From Flabesymbios commensalis (lineage: Eukaryota > Annelida > Polychaeta > Terebellida > Flabelligeridae): a stretch of 64,000 nt of DNA. The notes beneath the pieces are model-generated. The model was given only the letters and a program-made list of their open reading frames with translations, did not search any database and was not told where the DNA came from. Of this stretch, positions 46,901 to 54,688 are shown one piece after another. The DNA lies in the NCBI GenBank assembly GCA_964017125.1, contig OZ024915.1, positions 77,088,819 through 77,152,818 of the forward strand. Direction: 5' to 3'. Both the position numbers and the translations under genes were made by a program. Each line of letters starts with the position of its first letter. Within the stretch, counting starts at the first letter, position 1.

Positions 46901-48662
46901 TTCAAAACGTTCAGAATAAAGCAGGAATAGCCTACCACAAAATCTGATATCTCCGTTCTGTACTTTACCACCCCCAAAAATTGTTTTCATGCAGAGGTAA
47001 AATAACAAATTTGCAACCAACAACAATTCTTAAACCCCCTCCCCCCCCCCCCAGCTATCTGATGGTGCGTCCCTTGGCAGACATTGTGACAGCGGTTTTT
47101 TAAACGTAGGCCTACGATAAATCTTAGCGTGTGAATCATGCACAGCAGGTTCTGTCAAGGTCAAGGTCAACATAACATGAACAGCTGTATGACAGTCATG
47201 GATGGCGCCCCAAAAAGTAGGGACCTGGAAAAGGTCTAAGTCGGTATTGGCACGACGTCGCTCCAATCCCGACATACTAGACCTTTTACCAAAAACGTTT
47301 GTGATTTGTGGACGATGCTGGGAGCTACGGACAACCAAAAAGTGATATAAGCAGCTACTGGCGTCATGGTGTGATCATTATGATTTTTATTTAGCTATCA
47401 CTATTGTTGGCATGAAAGACTTTGATTTTAAAATATGTTTGAACAGATAATTCCACATGGTTAGTATTATAGTCATCTCTCTCAATAACTCAGGTTATGA
47501 GCCAGAATTGATATTGATCGACATCTATGATGAATGGGTTACCATGACTACTGGCGCCGTAGTTTGAGGAGATTCGTAACATGTGAAGGGAACTACAAAT
47601 AGGGGAGCCGCAGGGGCAAATCAAATCTCGTTACTGGCTACTGGTGAATACCAAAACACAGTAGAGCTTATGCTACGTGTGGCATAATAATGCAAGTTCA
47701 CATTCAAACACTAAAATCTAATATAAAAATGAAATGAGTCGGGCTTTAGGCCACCTTTGTGCACATATAGGCTAAACTGGGCCAGGAGAACCTCCTGAGG
47801 ATGGTGAGATGATTGAGATGACACTGTCCTCCAGACACAGGATTCGAAATTCGAGCCCTGGCGGTCTGAGGCCGAGCACGCTACCTCTCGGTCACGGAGG
47901 CTCCCCACAATACTGACTTTCACACGTGGATGGGGAAGAAACATTTTTTGTTTCTTTCAAACCGCCGAGACCGGGAACCGAACCCCGGACTCTGGCGTGA
48001 AAGGCAGCGGTGCTAACCACTACCCTAGGGCCCCCGCCCATCTAATATAACTTCTGGAAAACAAAACGGAGTGCTAAAGGAAGACGTTGGCCCAGTGCTG
48101 GGTGGATGTTGGCATATCGTCTTTATTGTTGGCCCAGCATCAATTTAACAGTGAATCAATGGCTCGTGGGTGCAGTGTTTGGCGATTCGTAGGCTTATTA
48201 TTGTCACAATAATTATCACTAATTCGCCCGTGATGGACCTCTGTGTATATGTAACCTCTCCGACCCATGGTGATAAATAATCAGGTAATTGGACTATATA
48301 TAATGTCTACTACTTCATGTGTAACAAGCGAACAGCAGTAACTGTTGACTTTCAGTTACTGCTATTTGTCTTTACAATATATCGACCTCACAGAACCATA
48401 ACGTCATAACAGTTGGATGTGACCTTTTGCCCTGATGTTTCTAAATAATACTGTCATTTGACCGCGATTTAATGAAAAATAGTTTTGCTGTTATATATAG
48501 GTTTTGAACTGTTTATAAGAACTGTATATGGCCAAAAATTTGCTGTTCAACGGAAAAGTTGACGTTATGGTTCTGTACAGTCTATACAGTTTGTTCCACA
48601 CTTACCGCTAATGTCGCTGTAGTCGCCAGTGCCACCAGGATTATCTTGATCGTCATCTCCAT
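40562..48662 (-). CDS. Acetylcholine-binding-protein-like gene: Cys-loop ligand-binding domain with a GPI-like tail, no channel (4 coding exons)
   Basis: Joining 48662-48606, 43801-43604, 42444-42335 and 40994-40562 gives 265 residues. Residues 1-19 are a signal peptide. Residues 20 to about 236 are a full ligand-binding domain of the nicotinic receptor/AChBP family: N-terminal helix ending KFIRPV, then HGLTLIQIID, WNPDITLYN, FGSWVYSDDQVDL and RYDCC. Binding-site residues seen: Tyr120 (loop A), Trp174 (loop B), Tyr217, Cys219-Cys220 and Tyr224 (loop C, same spacing as alpha7 and AChBP). The loop D Trp position is Tyr82. The Cys-loop pair is Cys155/Cys167, 11 residues apart (13 in receptors, usually 12 in AChBP), and FPFD is missing. 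N188-A-T is a glycosylation sequon. After the domain comes GGRRSSSSADHTGG, then HLIVIATLLLAFLTY and the stop, so the four membrane helices are absent. The product is probably secreted and perhaps membrane-tethered; binding of acetylcholine-like cations is inferred. Introns are in phase 0, 0 and 2. An ATTAAA overlaps the stop codon and could be the polyadenylation signal. Confidence 0.85.
41105..41185. repeat. HP-3 hairpin in intron 3
   Basis: TTAACCCCTTTGCTCC precedes TTCATTTGAAGCTGGAATTG, which faces AATTTCCGGCTTCAAATGAC. The TTAACCCCTTT start suggests a link to the piggyBac-like families. Confidence 0.62.
41532..41985 (-). repeat. (GACT)n microsatellite in intron 3
   Basis: About 85 uninterrupted units to 41843, then degenerate copies (GACTGATTGGTTCCTGACT) to about 41985. 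Confidence 0.95.
42050..42334 (-). repeat. Degenerate tandem copies of the exon 3 donor region
   Basis: About four extra units of 50-70 bp follow exon 3. Each repeats the end of the exon plus the donor and the start of the intron (on the plus strand, ATATACTCACTTGTTAT-like cores followed by AGxGTAATGTCAGGxTTC). The unit next to the real exon is the most similar and the copies decay with distance, from about 42250 to 42050. Some still have a GTGAGT-like donor. Confidence 0.7.
42335..42444 (-). CDS. Exon 3 of the ligand-binding-domain gene (loop A region)
   Basis: A 110-bp exon from acceptor ATTATCTACAG to donor GTGAGT. It reads QWTDASMSWDPSDYNG and later MWNPDITLYN, the classic W-x-P-D-x-x-x-Y loop A signature. 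It ends with two bases (AA) of a split codon that the next exon completes as AAT. Degenerate extra copies of its 3' border and donor lie just downstream (42050-42330). Confidence 0.88.
43078..43212. repeat. Dispersed repeat in intron 2
   Basis: GAGTAGTCCACTGTGTATG to GAGTGGTCCATAGCTTTAAG, longer than the copy at 10690. Confidence 0.6.
43357..43574 (-). mobile_element. ML-5 copy in intron 2/exon 2 flank
   Basis: CTTAGGGATCTTGTTAATG at the left and CTTGATAAGACACCTTAG at the right, with CCACCCACCCAC near the right arm. It ends 30 bp before the exon 2 donor. Confidence 0.7.
43604..43801 (-). CDS. Exon 2 of the ligand-binding-domain gene (N-terminal helix and first strands)
   Basis: This 198-bp exon, 66 codons in phase 0-0, lies between an acceptor TTGTGTTGAAG and a donor GTGAGT. 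It starts ADPTVDDEFELREAL and ends GLFSGLFYTRL. KFIRPV matches the end of the amphipathic N-terminal helix in nicotinic receptors, and VQHGLTLIQIIDFSED matches strand 1 to loop 2. The loop D tryptophan of receptors is Tyr here. Confidence 0.85.
43868..44046. repeat. Two HP-3 hairpins with another palindrome between
   Basis: HP-3 at 43873-43925 and 43990-44046. Between them a separate 54-bp perfect palindrome (TATGAAGGGTATTTCCCCTG facing itself around CCCGGG) sits at 43934-43987. Confidence 0.65.
44200..44441 (-). mobile_element. PB-1 copy in intron 1
   Basis: TTAACCCTTTCAGTGCGG at one end, TATTTCAGCGTGATAAAGG-TTAA at the other; half of the palindrome is diverged. Confidence 0.68.
44532..44634. 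mobile_element. PAL-1 variant palindrome in intron 1
   Basis: CAGCAAACACAAAACATTTG facing ATATTTTGTGTTTGCTGGG, core GGCTCAACGTCTTTGACG. Same subfamily as 57131-57228 (AAAACATTTGTATAACATTT arm). Confidence 0.72.
44995..45112. repeat. F repeat in intron 1
   Basis: AAAGTTAAGATTATCTTAGC then TTTCTCTCATTCCC and GATAATCATAATTTTGGG. Confidence 0.6.
45126..45440 (+). mobile_element. SINE-1, full length, in intron 1
   Basis: Head GTCCTGGTACAGTAGTTAG with GAGTTCAAACCC as B box, linker, second module with GGCTCGAATTTCGAATCC, and tail ending CATTTCATTTCATT. A tail-module copy follows within 40 bp. Confidence 0.8.
45478..45668 (+). mobile_element. SINE-1 second-module copy, tandem to the previous one
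   Basis: Begins GTATTGTGGGGAGCCTCCG and ends CATTTCATTTCATT with no head module. Both this copy and the one before it are followed by TGCTTATCGTGGG, so this looks like a local tandem duplication rather than a separate insertion. Confidence 0.7.
45690..45778. repeat. Palindrome in intron 1, about 42-bp arms
   Basis: GGGTAACGTCTCACGGCTGA facing TCAGCCGTGAGACGTTACCC with AACACTCGGAGTGTCC-like centre. A half copy (GGGTACCGTCTCCTCGCGG, CACTCGGAGTGTG) is at 21840-21892. Confidence 0.7.
45803..45905. mobile_element. PAL-1 degraded palindrome in intron 1
   Basis: CCCAGCAAGCACAGATATA, CCGTCTACGACGCTGAGCC, then CATTGGATGGATCACATC with the right tip lost. Confidence 0.5.
45952..46131 (+). mobile_element. 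PB-1 copy in intron 1, 5' part shortened
   Basis: The palindrome TACGTCAGAATCTGACGTC lacks most of its second arm, and the 3' end CGCACTGAAAGGG-TTAA is intact. Confidence 0.62.
46135..46190. mobile_element. PAL-1 core fragment in intron 1
   Basis: GCGCCACTGTTTGCGACGCT then CACCCAGCATTGAACCAATA. Confidence 0.4.
46228..46336. mobile_element. PAL-1 palindrome in intron 1
   Basis: TCCCGGTAAACACGTTAACC, TTGTTGGTTCACCGTCTGCG, TTGGCTTAACGTTATACC and the right tip TCTGGTGTTTGGTG. Confidence 0.6.
46500..47045. other. Intron 1 sequence
   Basis: Short CGTTCAGAATAAA duplications at 46850-46920; otherwise nothing recognised. Confidence 0.45.
47728..48045 (-). mobile_element. SINE-1, full length, in intron 1
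   Basis: The best-preserved head in the window: GGTAGTGGTTAGCACCGC and GGGGTTCGGTTCCCG (A and B boxes). Absent from the corresponding place in the paralogous intron (around 62970), so it inserted after the duplication or was lost there. Confidence 0.8.
48083..48172. mobile_element. PAL-1 degraded copy in intron 1
   Basis: ACGTTGGCCCAGTGCTGGG, TTATTGTTGGCCCAGCATC, ATCAATGGCTCGTGGG. The equivalent place in the paralog (62737-62790) also holds PAL-1 sequence, so this insertion predates the duplication. Confidence 0.5.
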
Positions 48663-48668
48663 AATTAT
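48606..48668 (-). CDS. Signal-peptide exon of the ligand-binding-domain gene
   Basis: The exon follows an acceptor (TTGTTTGTTACAG) and ends at a GTAAG donor. It has six untranslated bases, then ATG at 48662. It encodes MEMTIKIILVALATTATLA, a short basic n-region plus hydrophobic core. Codon phase 0 at the donor fits the next exon, which starts GCG GAT. The ATG choice is supported by the matching exon at 62178-62240, which has the same length and the same splice sites. Confidence 0.85.
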
Positions 48669-48865
48669 CTGTAACAAACAAGCGATTATACTTATAGCCC
48701 TATTTCCCGATCATAAAGATAGCTCTAGTTTGTGACCAATAAATAGTTGACGTAACTATATGCATGGTGCGTCAATACTGATGGACCCAAAACTAAACAT
48801 ATACATGTTACTAAAACAACTGGTATGCTTTAGCTGAATGTATCATTTATTGTAATATGAATGCA

Positions 48866-49075
48866 TAAATGGGGGGTTTCGGTCATCTTTGTGCACATAT
48901 AGGCTAAACTGGGACAGATGAACCTTCTGAGGATAGTGAGATAAATGAGATGACATTGCCCTCGAGACACAGGATTCGAAATTCGATCCATGGCGGTCTG
49001 AGGCCGAGCACGGAGGCTCCCCACAAAATTCAATCCGTAGAAGTGAGCGGGGAATAAACATTTAGTTTCTTTAAA
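48866..49075 (-). mobile_element. SINE-1 partial copy between leader exons
   Basis: Has tail and second module (GGCTAAACTGGGACAG.. GGAGGCTCCCCAC on the plus strand) and part of the linker. It sits in the 876-bp intron before the signal-peptide exon; the paralog's 276-bp intron lacks it. Confidence 0.72.
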
Positions 49076-49257
49076 TTCGATATCAACTATATGCCGAAAT
49101 AAGGGAAATCAATATTATCATGTTGCTATTTTTAAATGTTTGCAACAATGTTTTACAACATTAAACCATCTGAGCGCTGAACATTGGAATTATTGTCTCT
49201 TTCAATTTATTTATTTATATTAACGTTAGTTTCAAATTAAACACAGATGACTAATTT

Positions 49258-49312
49258 TCATTTACTTCAAGTTGTGATCGCGTTGGTGAGACACAACTTT
49301 AAGCGAGGAGAG
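49258..49312. repeat. HP-4 hairpin between leader exons
   Basis: TTTACTTCAAGTTGTGATCG facing GAGACACAACTTTAAGCG; no counterpart in the paralog. Confidence 0.55.
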
Positions 49313-49544
49313 GGTGGTGAATTAAATGACATAACTTTATGTTTTACGAGTTAAAGGTTAAATCATCTATAAAATTAATTGGTTCTTTCAAAGCAGTAGT
49401 CCACAGTGTACATACAGCGGGTCAATTCTACTCCCAGAAAACACCGCGCAGATTATAAAAAATAGAATAAATTGAGGTGTAACTATAACCAGAAACAGCC
49501 GTATAAATGGACTATATGGTTTTAATCTCTTTGTCCATACTTAC

Positions 49545-49640
49545 ACGCGGATCTCGCCCTATGTTAATCCTAGCGTGGAAGAAGCCTGCTATATCTGTGT
49601 CCCTGTTATATCTGTGTCCGTCCTTCCTCAGGGATCGGAT
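49545..49640 (-). other. Candidate 5' untranslated exon of the minus-strand gene
   Basis: A good donor (CCGCGT|GTAAGTATGG) lies 876 bp upstream of the signal-peptide exon. The sequence before it contains ACAGATATAAC, which also occurs just before the matching donor at 61902 in the paralog. The exon start is a guess; no clear TATA box is seen upstream. The coding start would not change. Confidence 0.35.
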
Positions 49641-49784
49641 TCAGATTGAAGGGCTCTGCCCTGTACGCATGTGCACTTCCCGGGATCCGCGCTAGGGGTG
49701 TTGGGGGGGGGGGGGCACATGTATTTGTGTGATGTGCTCCTGGCAAACTAGAGGCGAACGCTTCGTTTTCTGAGTGACCTGATG

Positions 49785-49955
49785 TTCACTTTATGCTGAT
49801 TCAATGTTGGGCCAGCATCGATACAGGAATCTTTGAACGCGCGGACTAACACTGCAACCGCGGTTAACACCATAGGTTGATCCAATGCTGGTTTATTGTT
49901 GTGCCAGCGTCGTAGACGTTGGGCCAACATTAAACCAGCATTGGATCGTGTTCAC
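49785..49955. mobile_element. Compound PAL-1: one element inside another
   Basis: An outer arm (ATGTTCACTTTATGCTG, AATGTTGGGCCAGCATCG) precedes an inner palindrome centred on CCAGCGTCGTAGACGTTGGG (49880-49950). About 30 bp downstream lies another complete copy. Confidence 0.55.
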
Positions 49956-49975
49956 TGCAACTGCTCTCATCCCAG

Positions 49976-50082
49976 CAAACACGAGACATTGAAACAATGC
50001 TGGTTTAATGTTGGTCCACTGTCGACGAGGCTGGCTCAACAATAAACCAGCATTGGATCAATGTCTCGTGTTTGCTGAGATA
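49976..50082. mobile_element. PAL-1 palindrome, complete and near perfect
   Basis: CCAGCAAACACGAGACATTG facing CAATGTCTCGTGTTTGCTG; core GTTGGTCCACTGTCGACGAG. It follows the compound copy in the spacer between the two divergent genes. Confidence 0.78.
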
Positions 50083-50177
50083 CTATTAGTTCTGTGCTAT
50101 TACCACATGCTTACTGTAGTACTGTAAAAGTGAATTTTCCGCGATGCATCTCGTTTTGCGAATTTCATTGACACTAT

Positions 50178-50485
50178 CTCAACTCTTACAGCGCGGGGAT
50201 AGACTTTAGTCGTCAGAATCTGACGTCTGTAGACGTCAGATTCTGACGACTAGTCTGTAGACGTCAGATTCTGACGACTAAAGGCTGTCGACGTCAAATT
50301 CTGACGACTAAAATCGATCCCCGCACTGTAAGAGTAAAAATATTGGCCGTAGACCCATAACATAGGTATTCAAATGAATCGGAAAGAGCTGACTAAGACA
50401 TCTATGATGATTTCAAATTTAAAAAATTTAAATCCCTTTGGTTGTGATGTTTTTCCAGAAATTAATTCAGCACTTTAAGGGTTAA
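50178..50485 (-). mobile_element. PB-1 copy with amplified core
   Basis: The palindromic core is expanded: the unit CTGTAGACGTCAGATTCTGA occurs in tandem at about 50225-50310, giving four or five GACGTC boxes in about 90 bp. The far end is CAGCACTTTAAGGG-TTAA. Confidence 0.72.
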
Positions 50486-50594
50486 TCTGTTAATTATCGG
50501 CACACCATATTAAAACATATCTGTGGTGTCTTCAAATATCGCGCTTATATCATCCTAACTTTCTCTGATTCCCATCAGAAAAGTCAAGTCAGTC

Positions 50595-50785
50595 TTAAAA
50601 GGACAGACCAAGGCTAAAATCATAAAAAAATCGTTTTTTTTAATTTTTCTGCTGCGCATTTACCAGTTAGGCTAGATATATATTATTTCGGACATGCATT
50701 TCCAAAATAAGAAATACGGTCATATTAACAAGCTAAAATAAAATCACAGATTTTTTGCGATTTTAGCCTGATTGAGTCCCTTTAA
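50595..50785 (+). mobile_element. ML-6 short element with both ends
   Basis: TTAAAAGGACAGACCAAGGC to CTGATTGAGTCCCTTTAA. It seems to interrupt an AT-rich F repeat, because similar sequence lies on both sides. Confidence 0.7.
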
Positions 50786-50917
50786 GTCAGTCTTAACTAA
50801 TATAAACTAGAAGAATCAACCTTTTCCAAGCTATGTTATCTTATTAAATTCACTCACATTTGGTTTATTCGAGACCTACAATTTACAAATTTTGATGTTT
50901 CAAGTAGAGTCGTGCAT

Positions 50918-51074
50918 AGCGCTTAAACCTTACAGACGTCAGATTCTGACGACAAAAGCGGATCCCCTCGATATTTATAACATAAATATTCAAATGAAGC
51001 GGAAAGAGCTAACTAGGACATTTATAATGATTTTAAATTGAAAACAACGCTTCCAAAAATATTATAAGGGTTAA
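50918..51074 (-). mobile_element. PB-1 shortened copy
   Basis: TTACAGACGTCAGATTCTGA, CAAATGAAGCGGAAAGAGC and ATAAGGG-TTAA are present; one palindrome arm is lost. Confidence 0.6.
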
Positions 51075-51182
51075 ACACTTAGAGTTGAATGTTTCAAATA
51101 AAGTCAATCTTAGCCACATGTTATAAACACATATTAATGATTAGTTATGCTTGGTGCTTAAAGGGTTAAAATTAAATAGCTA

Positions 51183-51408
51183 TTAACCTTTTAAGTCCTC
51201 ACGATTTATTAAAGCATCATTTAACATCCCTGAAAACAGACTTAATTTTCCTATGACCAAGGGTTTTAGAACGGAAATTTCCATGAAGCTCGTTTACCAA
51301 TACATGGCATTTTTCTTTAATTTTTAAACCACATCAAATCATCTTCATCCACTACAAGCCGCGAATTGCGGCAGATGACAATAGTAAACTCAGGCTTGAA
51401 AGGGTTAA
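51183..51408 (+). mobile_element. PB-2 miniature element, complete
   Basis: TTAACCTTTTAAGTCCTCAC to CAGGCTTGAAAGGG-TTAA, about 226 bp; shares ACTACAAGCCGCGAATTGC with the copy at 40264. Confidence 0.72.
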
Positions 51409-51644
51409 GCTGTTTATTGGGATCATATACTAAATATATATTGATTAGAATAACACATTATCTGAAATTTCATTTAAATTATTATAAATTTCAGATATTT
51501 CCTGAATTACAAGTGCTATATCATAGTCACCACCCTCATTGTTTTACTGCATGAGTATAATGATCATTGCAGACACTTTCCTACTCTTCTTCAATCTGCG
51601 TAGGGCGCCTATAGCCTATAATTATACTTTATAATTATAAGACG

Positions 51645-51900
51645 TTGCCTCGATGTTACATATATTGCGGATTTGCCGTCTGCACGGTTGGCCCAGCGTT
51701 AAGCAAACACATGGTACATGAGAGGAGTTGCAGCTTGCCCAAAATGCTTTCGCCAAACGCGTCTGTGCCTGGGTCATAAACATATCGCATTACAATGAGA
51801 GGGGAGAGGAAGGTGGGACGCCATGATCCAGAATTTGTCACGGATGTAGCGAGATCCAACATTAAACCAGCATTGTGTGGTATATCGTGCTGACTGGGAT
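51645..51900. mobile_element. PAL-1 split by an insertion
   Basis: Left part TTGCCTCGATGTTAC, GCCGTCTGCACGGTTGGCCC; right part GATCCAACATTAAACCAGC and GTGCTGACTGGG. About 150 bp of other sequence lies between. Confidence 0.45.
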
Positions 51901-52127
51901 TGTTGTTGTATTATTCCTTACAACTTCTGGCGATTTTTAACTTTTACTGTCTTAATGGTCAAACCTGATATATTGAGACAACCTTGGTTGAATTATAGAG
52001 GTAGAAACATCACGGGATGTGAATGCGCTCGTGATTACTTCAAACTTTTGTCATTTAGTTATGATGCATATTTTAAATATCCTGTGCCTGTTTAAGTATA
52101 CAATGGCAAGTTCGATTGTAATGTGAA

Positions 52128-52570
<443 letters not shown>

Positions 52571-52683
52571 CCAGCAATAATCTAAACATAAAAAACTGGC
52601 GCTAACAGTTATATCATGTTGCCAGCATTGATACACCACCGCCAGACGTGATTCGGGCCGGAAGGCTTGACCAAGGGGGGTGG

Positions 52684-52745
52684 GTATAAACATATGCTCA
52701 GGGTAAAAAGACAGAGAACGGTAGAGCTTAGCTGTCAACATCATC
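52684..52745 (+). promoter_or_regulatory. Possible TATA promoter with leader exon
   Basis: GGGTATAAACATATG is followed 56 bp later by a GTAAGT donor (ACATCATCG|GTAAGT at 52746). It may serve an untranslated exon of the paralog at 62 kb or be chance. No coding content. Confidence 0.25.
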
Positions 52746-53104
52746 GGTAAGTCTAAATATTAATCTATCTTACTATAATTTCAGCTAAGCTCACCATGTG
52801 CTCGCTATAAGTTATAATCGTATGTAATAGATGTGGTGTCAATTAGTCATGTCAACAGCCATGCTTTGTATGTCTAAATCACGTGACACATATATCAGGT
52901 CAAATACGTAGGTCAGGCTAGTCACATCAGAATCTGGATTCAGCACAGACTTGCTAGTCGAAAGCATCTCCCCACCCCTATTATCAGTAAGGCCGCGACC
53001 ATAAAACTCCCACCACTAAGACAAAGAAAGCCACTGTGCATATGAGGGAGGGGAATTGGCGGTATACACACCGCATCCTTTGGATCTTGAAGTTGCAACT
53101 CTTC

Positions 53105-53430
53105 CTTTACTATACTTTACTATACTATTACTAAAATTTATATTGCGCCTAAACTCAAGTGATTCATAAGCGCATGTTCATTGCTGTTGAAAAATATTAT
53201 TGAAGCTGTTTATATCCTTCGTTAAACAAGTAAGTTTTGAGATGTTTCTTGAATGACGAAATAGTGATGATACATCTGATATCGGCAGGCAAACAGTTCC
53301 TCAGCCTTGGTGCAGCAGTGACAAAGGCACGATCGCCGGCTATCTCCATGGTACATGCAGGTGTATGCTTACGTTCACTCAACATCACGCTGCACAGCTC
53401 TTTACACCTCCATGCTTTGCACAATGATGC
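53105..53430 (-). mobile_element. LINE 3' end (C-terminus of ORF2)
   Basis: The minus strand encodes GDRAFVTAAPRLRNCLPADI followed by SSFKKHLKTYLFNEGY and a stop, the characteristic end of CR1/L2-like reverse-transcriptase proteins. The 3' end runs into a short tandem of TATAC/TTTAC units near 53110. Only the last 75 or so codons remain, which is typical of 5' truncation on insertion. Confidence 0.75.
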
Positions 53431-53522
53431 ACAGTGACCTTGACCGGATTAAGGAAGTGGTCCAGATGCGGAGCATCCTTGGGCACTGTTTTTGTGCAGT
53501 CGTGTTGTTGTGAATCTACTGT

Positions 53523-53606
53523 TCCCAGCAAACAGGAAGCGTTTACCATACGTTGTTTTACGTTGGCCCACCGTGGGCGACGCTGGACCAACATTTAGCA
53601 GAATAG
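53523..53606. mobile_element. PAL-1 left part
   Basis: CCCAGCAAACAGGAAGCG, TTGGCCCACCGTGGGCGACG, GGACCAACATTTAGC; the right tip is absent. Confidence 0.55.
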
Positions 53607-53695
53607 GGATAACATATTTATTTGTATAAGCGATCCATTATAAACGATAAACGATCCAGACCAGGCTGAACAACAACGTAGGTTGTGGCTAGCTC

Positions 53696-53925
53696 CTGCA
53701 ACGCTGAAATATTTTTGTATAAACTATGAAGACTATTTTTTTTAGATTCTCAGTTTGCTCTTTCACTTCATTTGAATACCTCTGTTATTGGTTTACGGCC
53801 ATTAGAAATATTTTAATTCTTTCGTTGGGTGGATCGACTTTAGACGTAAAAATCTTCCCATTTCATTTGAATACCGATGTTATGGGTCTACGGCTATAAG
53901 ACGGGTCCCGCCCAGAAAGGGTTAA
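53696..53925 (+). mobile_element. PB-1 copy with collapsed palindrome
   Basis: GCTGAAATATTTTTGTATAA to CAGAAAGGG-TTAA; the palindrome is replaced by a second partial copy of the CATTTGAATACC..TGTTATGGGTCTACGG segment. Confidence 0.6.
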
Positions 53926-53993
53926 ATCTATTTCTCAGCATTCCCCACAATAAGCCAAGGGCGCCTGGGAATCTCACTCTCTCTCCAGGTAGT

Positions 53994-54191
53994 TTGACCC
54001 ATAAAGCGCTGAAATATTTTATACAAACCATAAATGTCCTAGTTTAAATACCTATATATGTTATGGGTCTACGGCCATTATAATTTTCTTTATTTTTTTC
54101 TGTTCGGACATCGTCTATGAGCGTCAGAATCTGATGTCTTTAGACGTCAGATTCTGACATGTAAGGACAGTCCCCGCGCTTGAAGGGTTAA
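53994..54191 (+). mobile_element. PB-1 copy
   Basis: TTGACCCATAAAGCGCTG to GCGCTTGAAGGG-TTAA, with palindrome GCGTCAGAATCTGATGTC and reverse. It lies 70 bp after the previous copy in the same orientation. Confidence 0.68.
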
Positions 54192-54211
54192 CCGTCGTCT
54201 GGATGCTTTGC

Positions 54212-54284
54212 TAGATTAATTTTTCATTCATTTGAAGCTGGAATTGCTGACACCATATCCAGCTTCAAATGACGAAAAATAGTT
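54212..54284. repeat. HP-3 hairpin
   Basis: TCATTTGAAGCTGGAATTGC facing ATATCCAGCTTCAAATGACG; directly after a PB-1 element. Confidence 0.62.
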
Positions 54285-54688
54285 ATATTTTTTTGAAAAT
54301 GGATTTATCCCAAATTGCATTATTCGATGTACGCATCCACCACAACATATTTTATCAATATCATTGCATTTTACTTTGTTTTTAACTTGCCTGAACACTT
54401 ATATATATATTAACAAGGGGTTAAAGTGCATTGTCCCACCAAAAAGTCATTGGGCTAAAACTCATGACACACATGAGTCCCTAACGTGTCCAGAAGCGTT
54501 TTCTGCACAACCATGACAATCTCGCGCCAGAAGGGAGCCCGAAGCCGGGACAATGCCCTACCCTACTGTTTCGAATGACTTCAAGAGTGTCCGATCAGAA
54601 AGTCATCGGAAACGCCAGGACACTCCAGGATTGTTGACACAGCTGAGAAAACATGTGAAGCATCTAGTAGCAGAAGCCGTGGTGAGGG

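Larger units (their letters stand above)
47050..49640 (-). repeat. Inverted segmental duplication, copy 1
   Basis: Read on the minus strand, this block aligns in pieces with 61840-63900: the leader exon, the flanking intron (for example GTTGAACAGCAAA, GGGCAAAAGGTCAC, TGATTATTTATCACCATGG, TGACAATAATAAGCCT) and a distal part (TGTTCATGTTA, GACCTTGACAGAACCT). Copy 1 carries extra insertions: SINE-1 copies at 47728-48045 and 48866-49075, and a HP-4 hairpin at 49258. Confidence 0.8.

Noticed and set aside
47030-47338. 102-codon minus-strand frame in intron 1
   Set aside because: The region is part of the inverted duplication. The paralogous stretch near 63420-63830 does not clearly keep the same frame, so it is treated as intron.
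49507-49695. 62-codon plus-strand frame near the leader exon
   Set aside because: It overlaps the candidate minus-strand leader exon and shows no homology or splice support.
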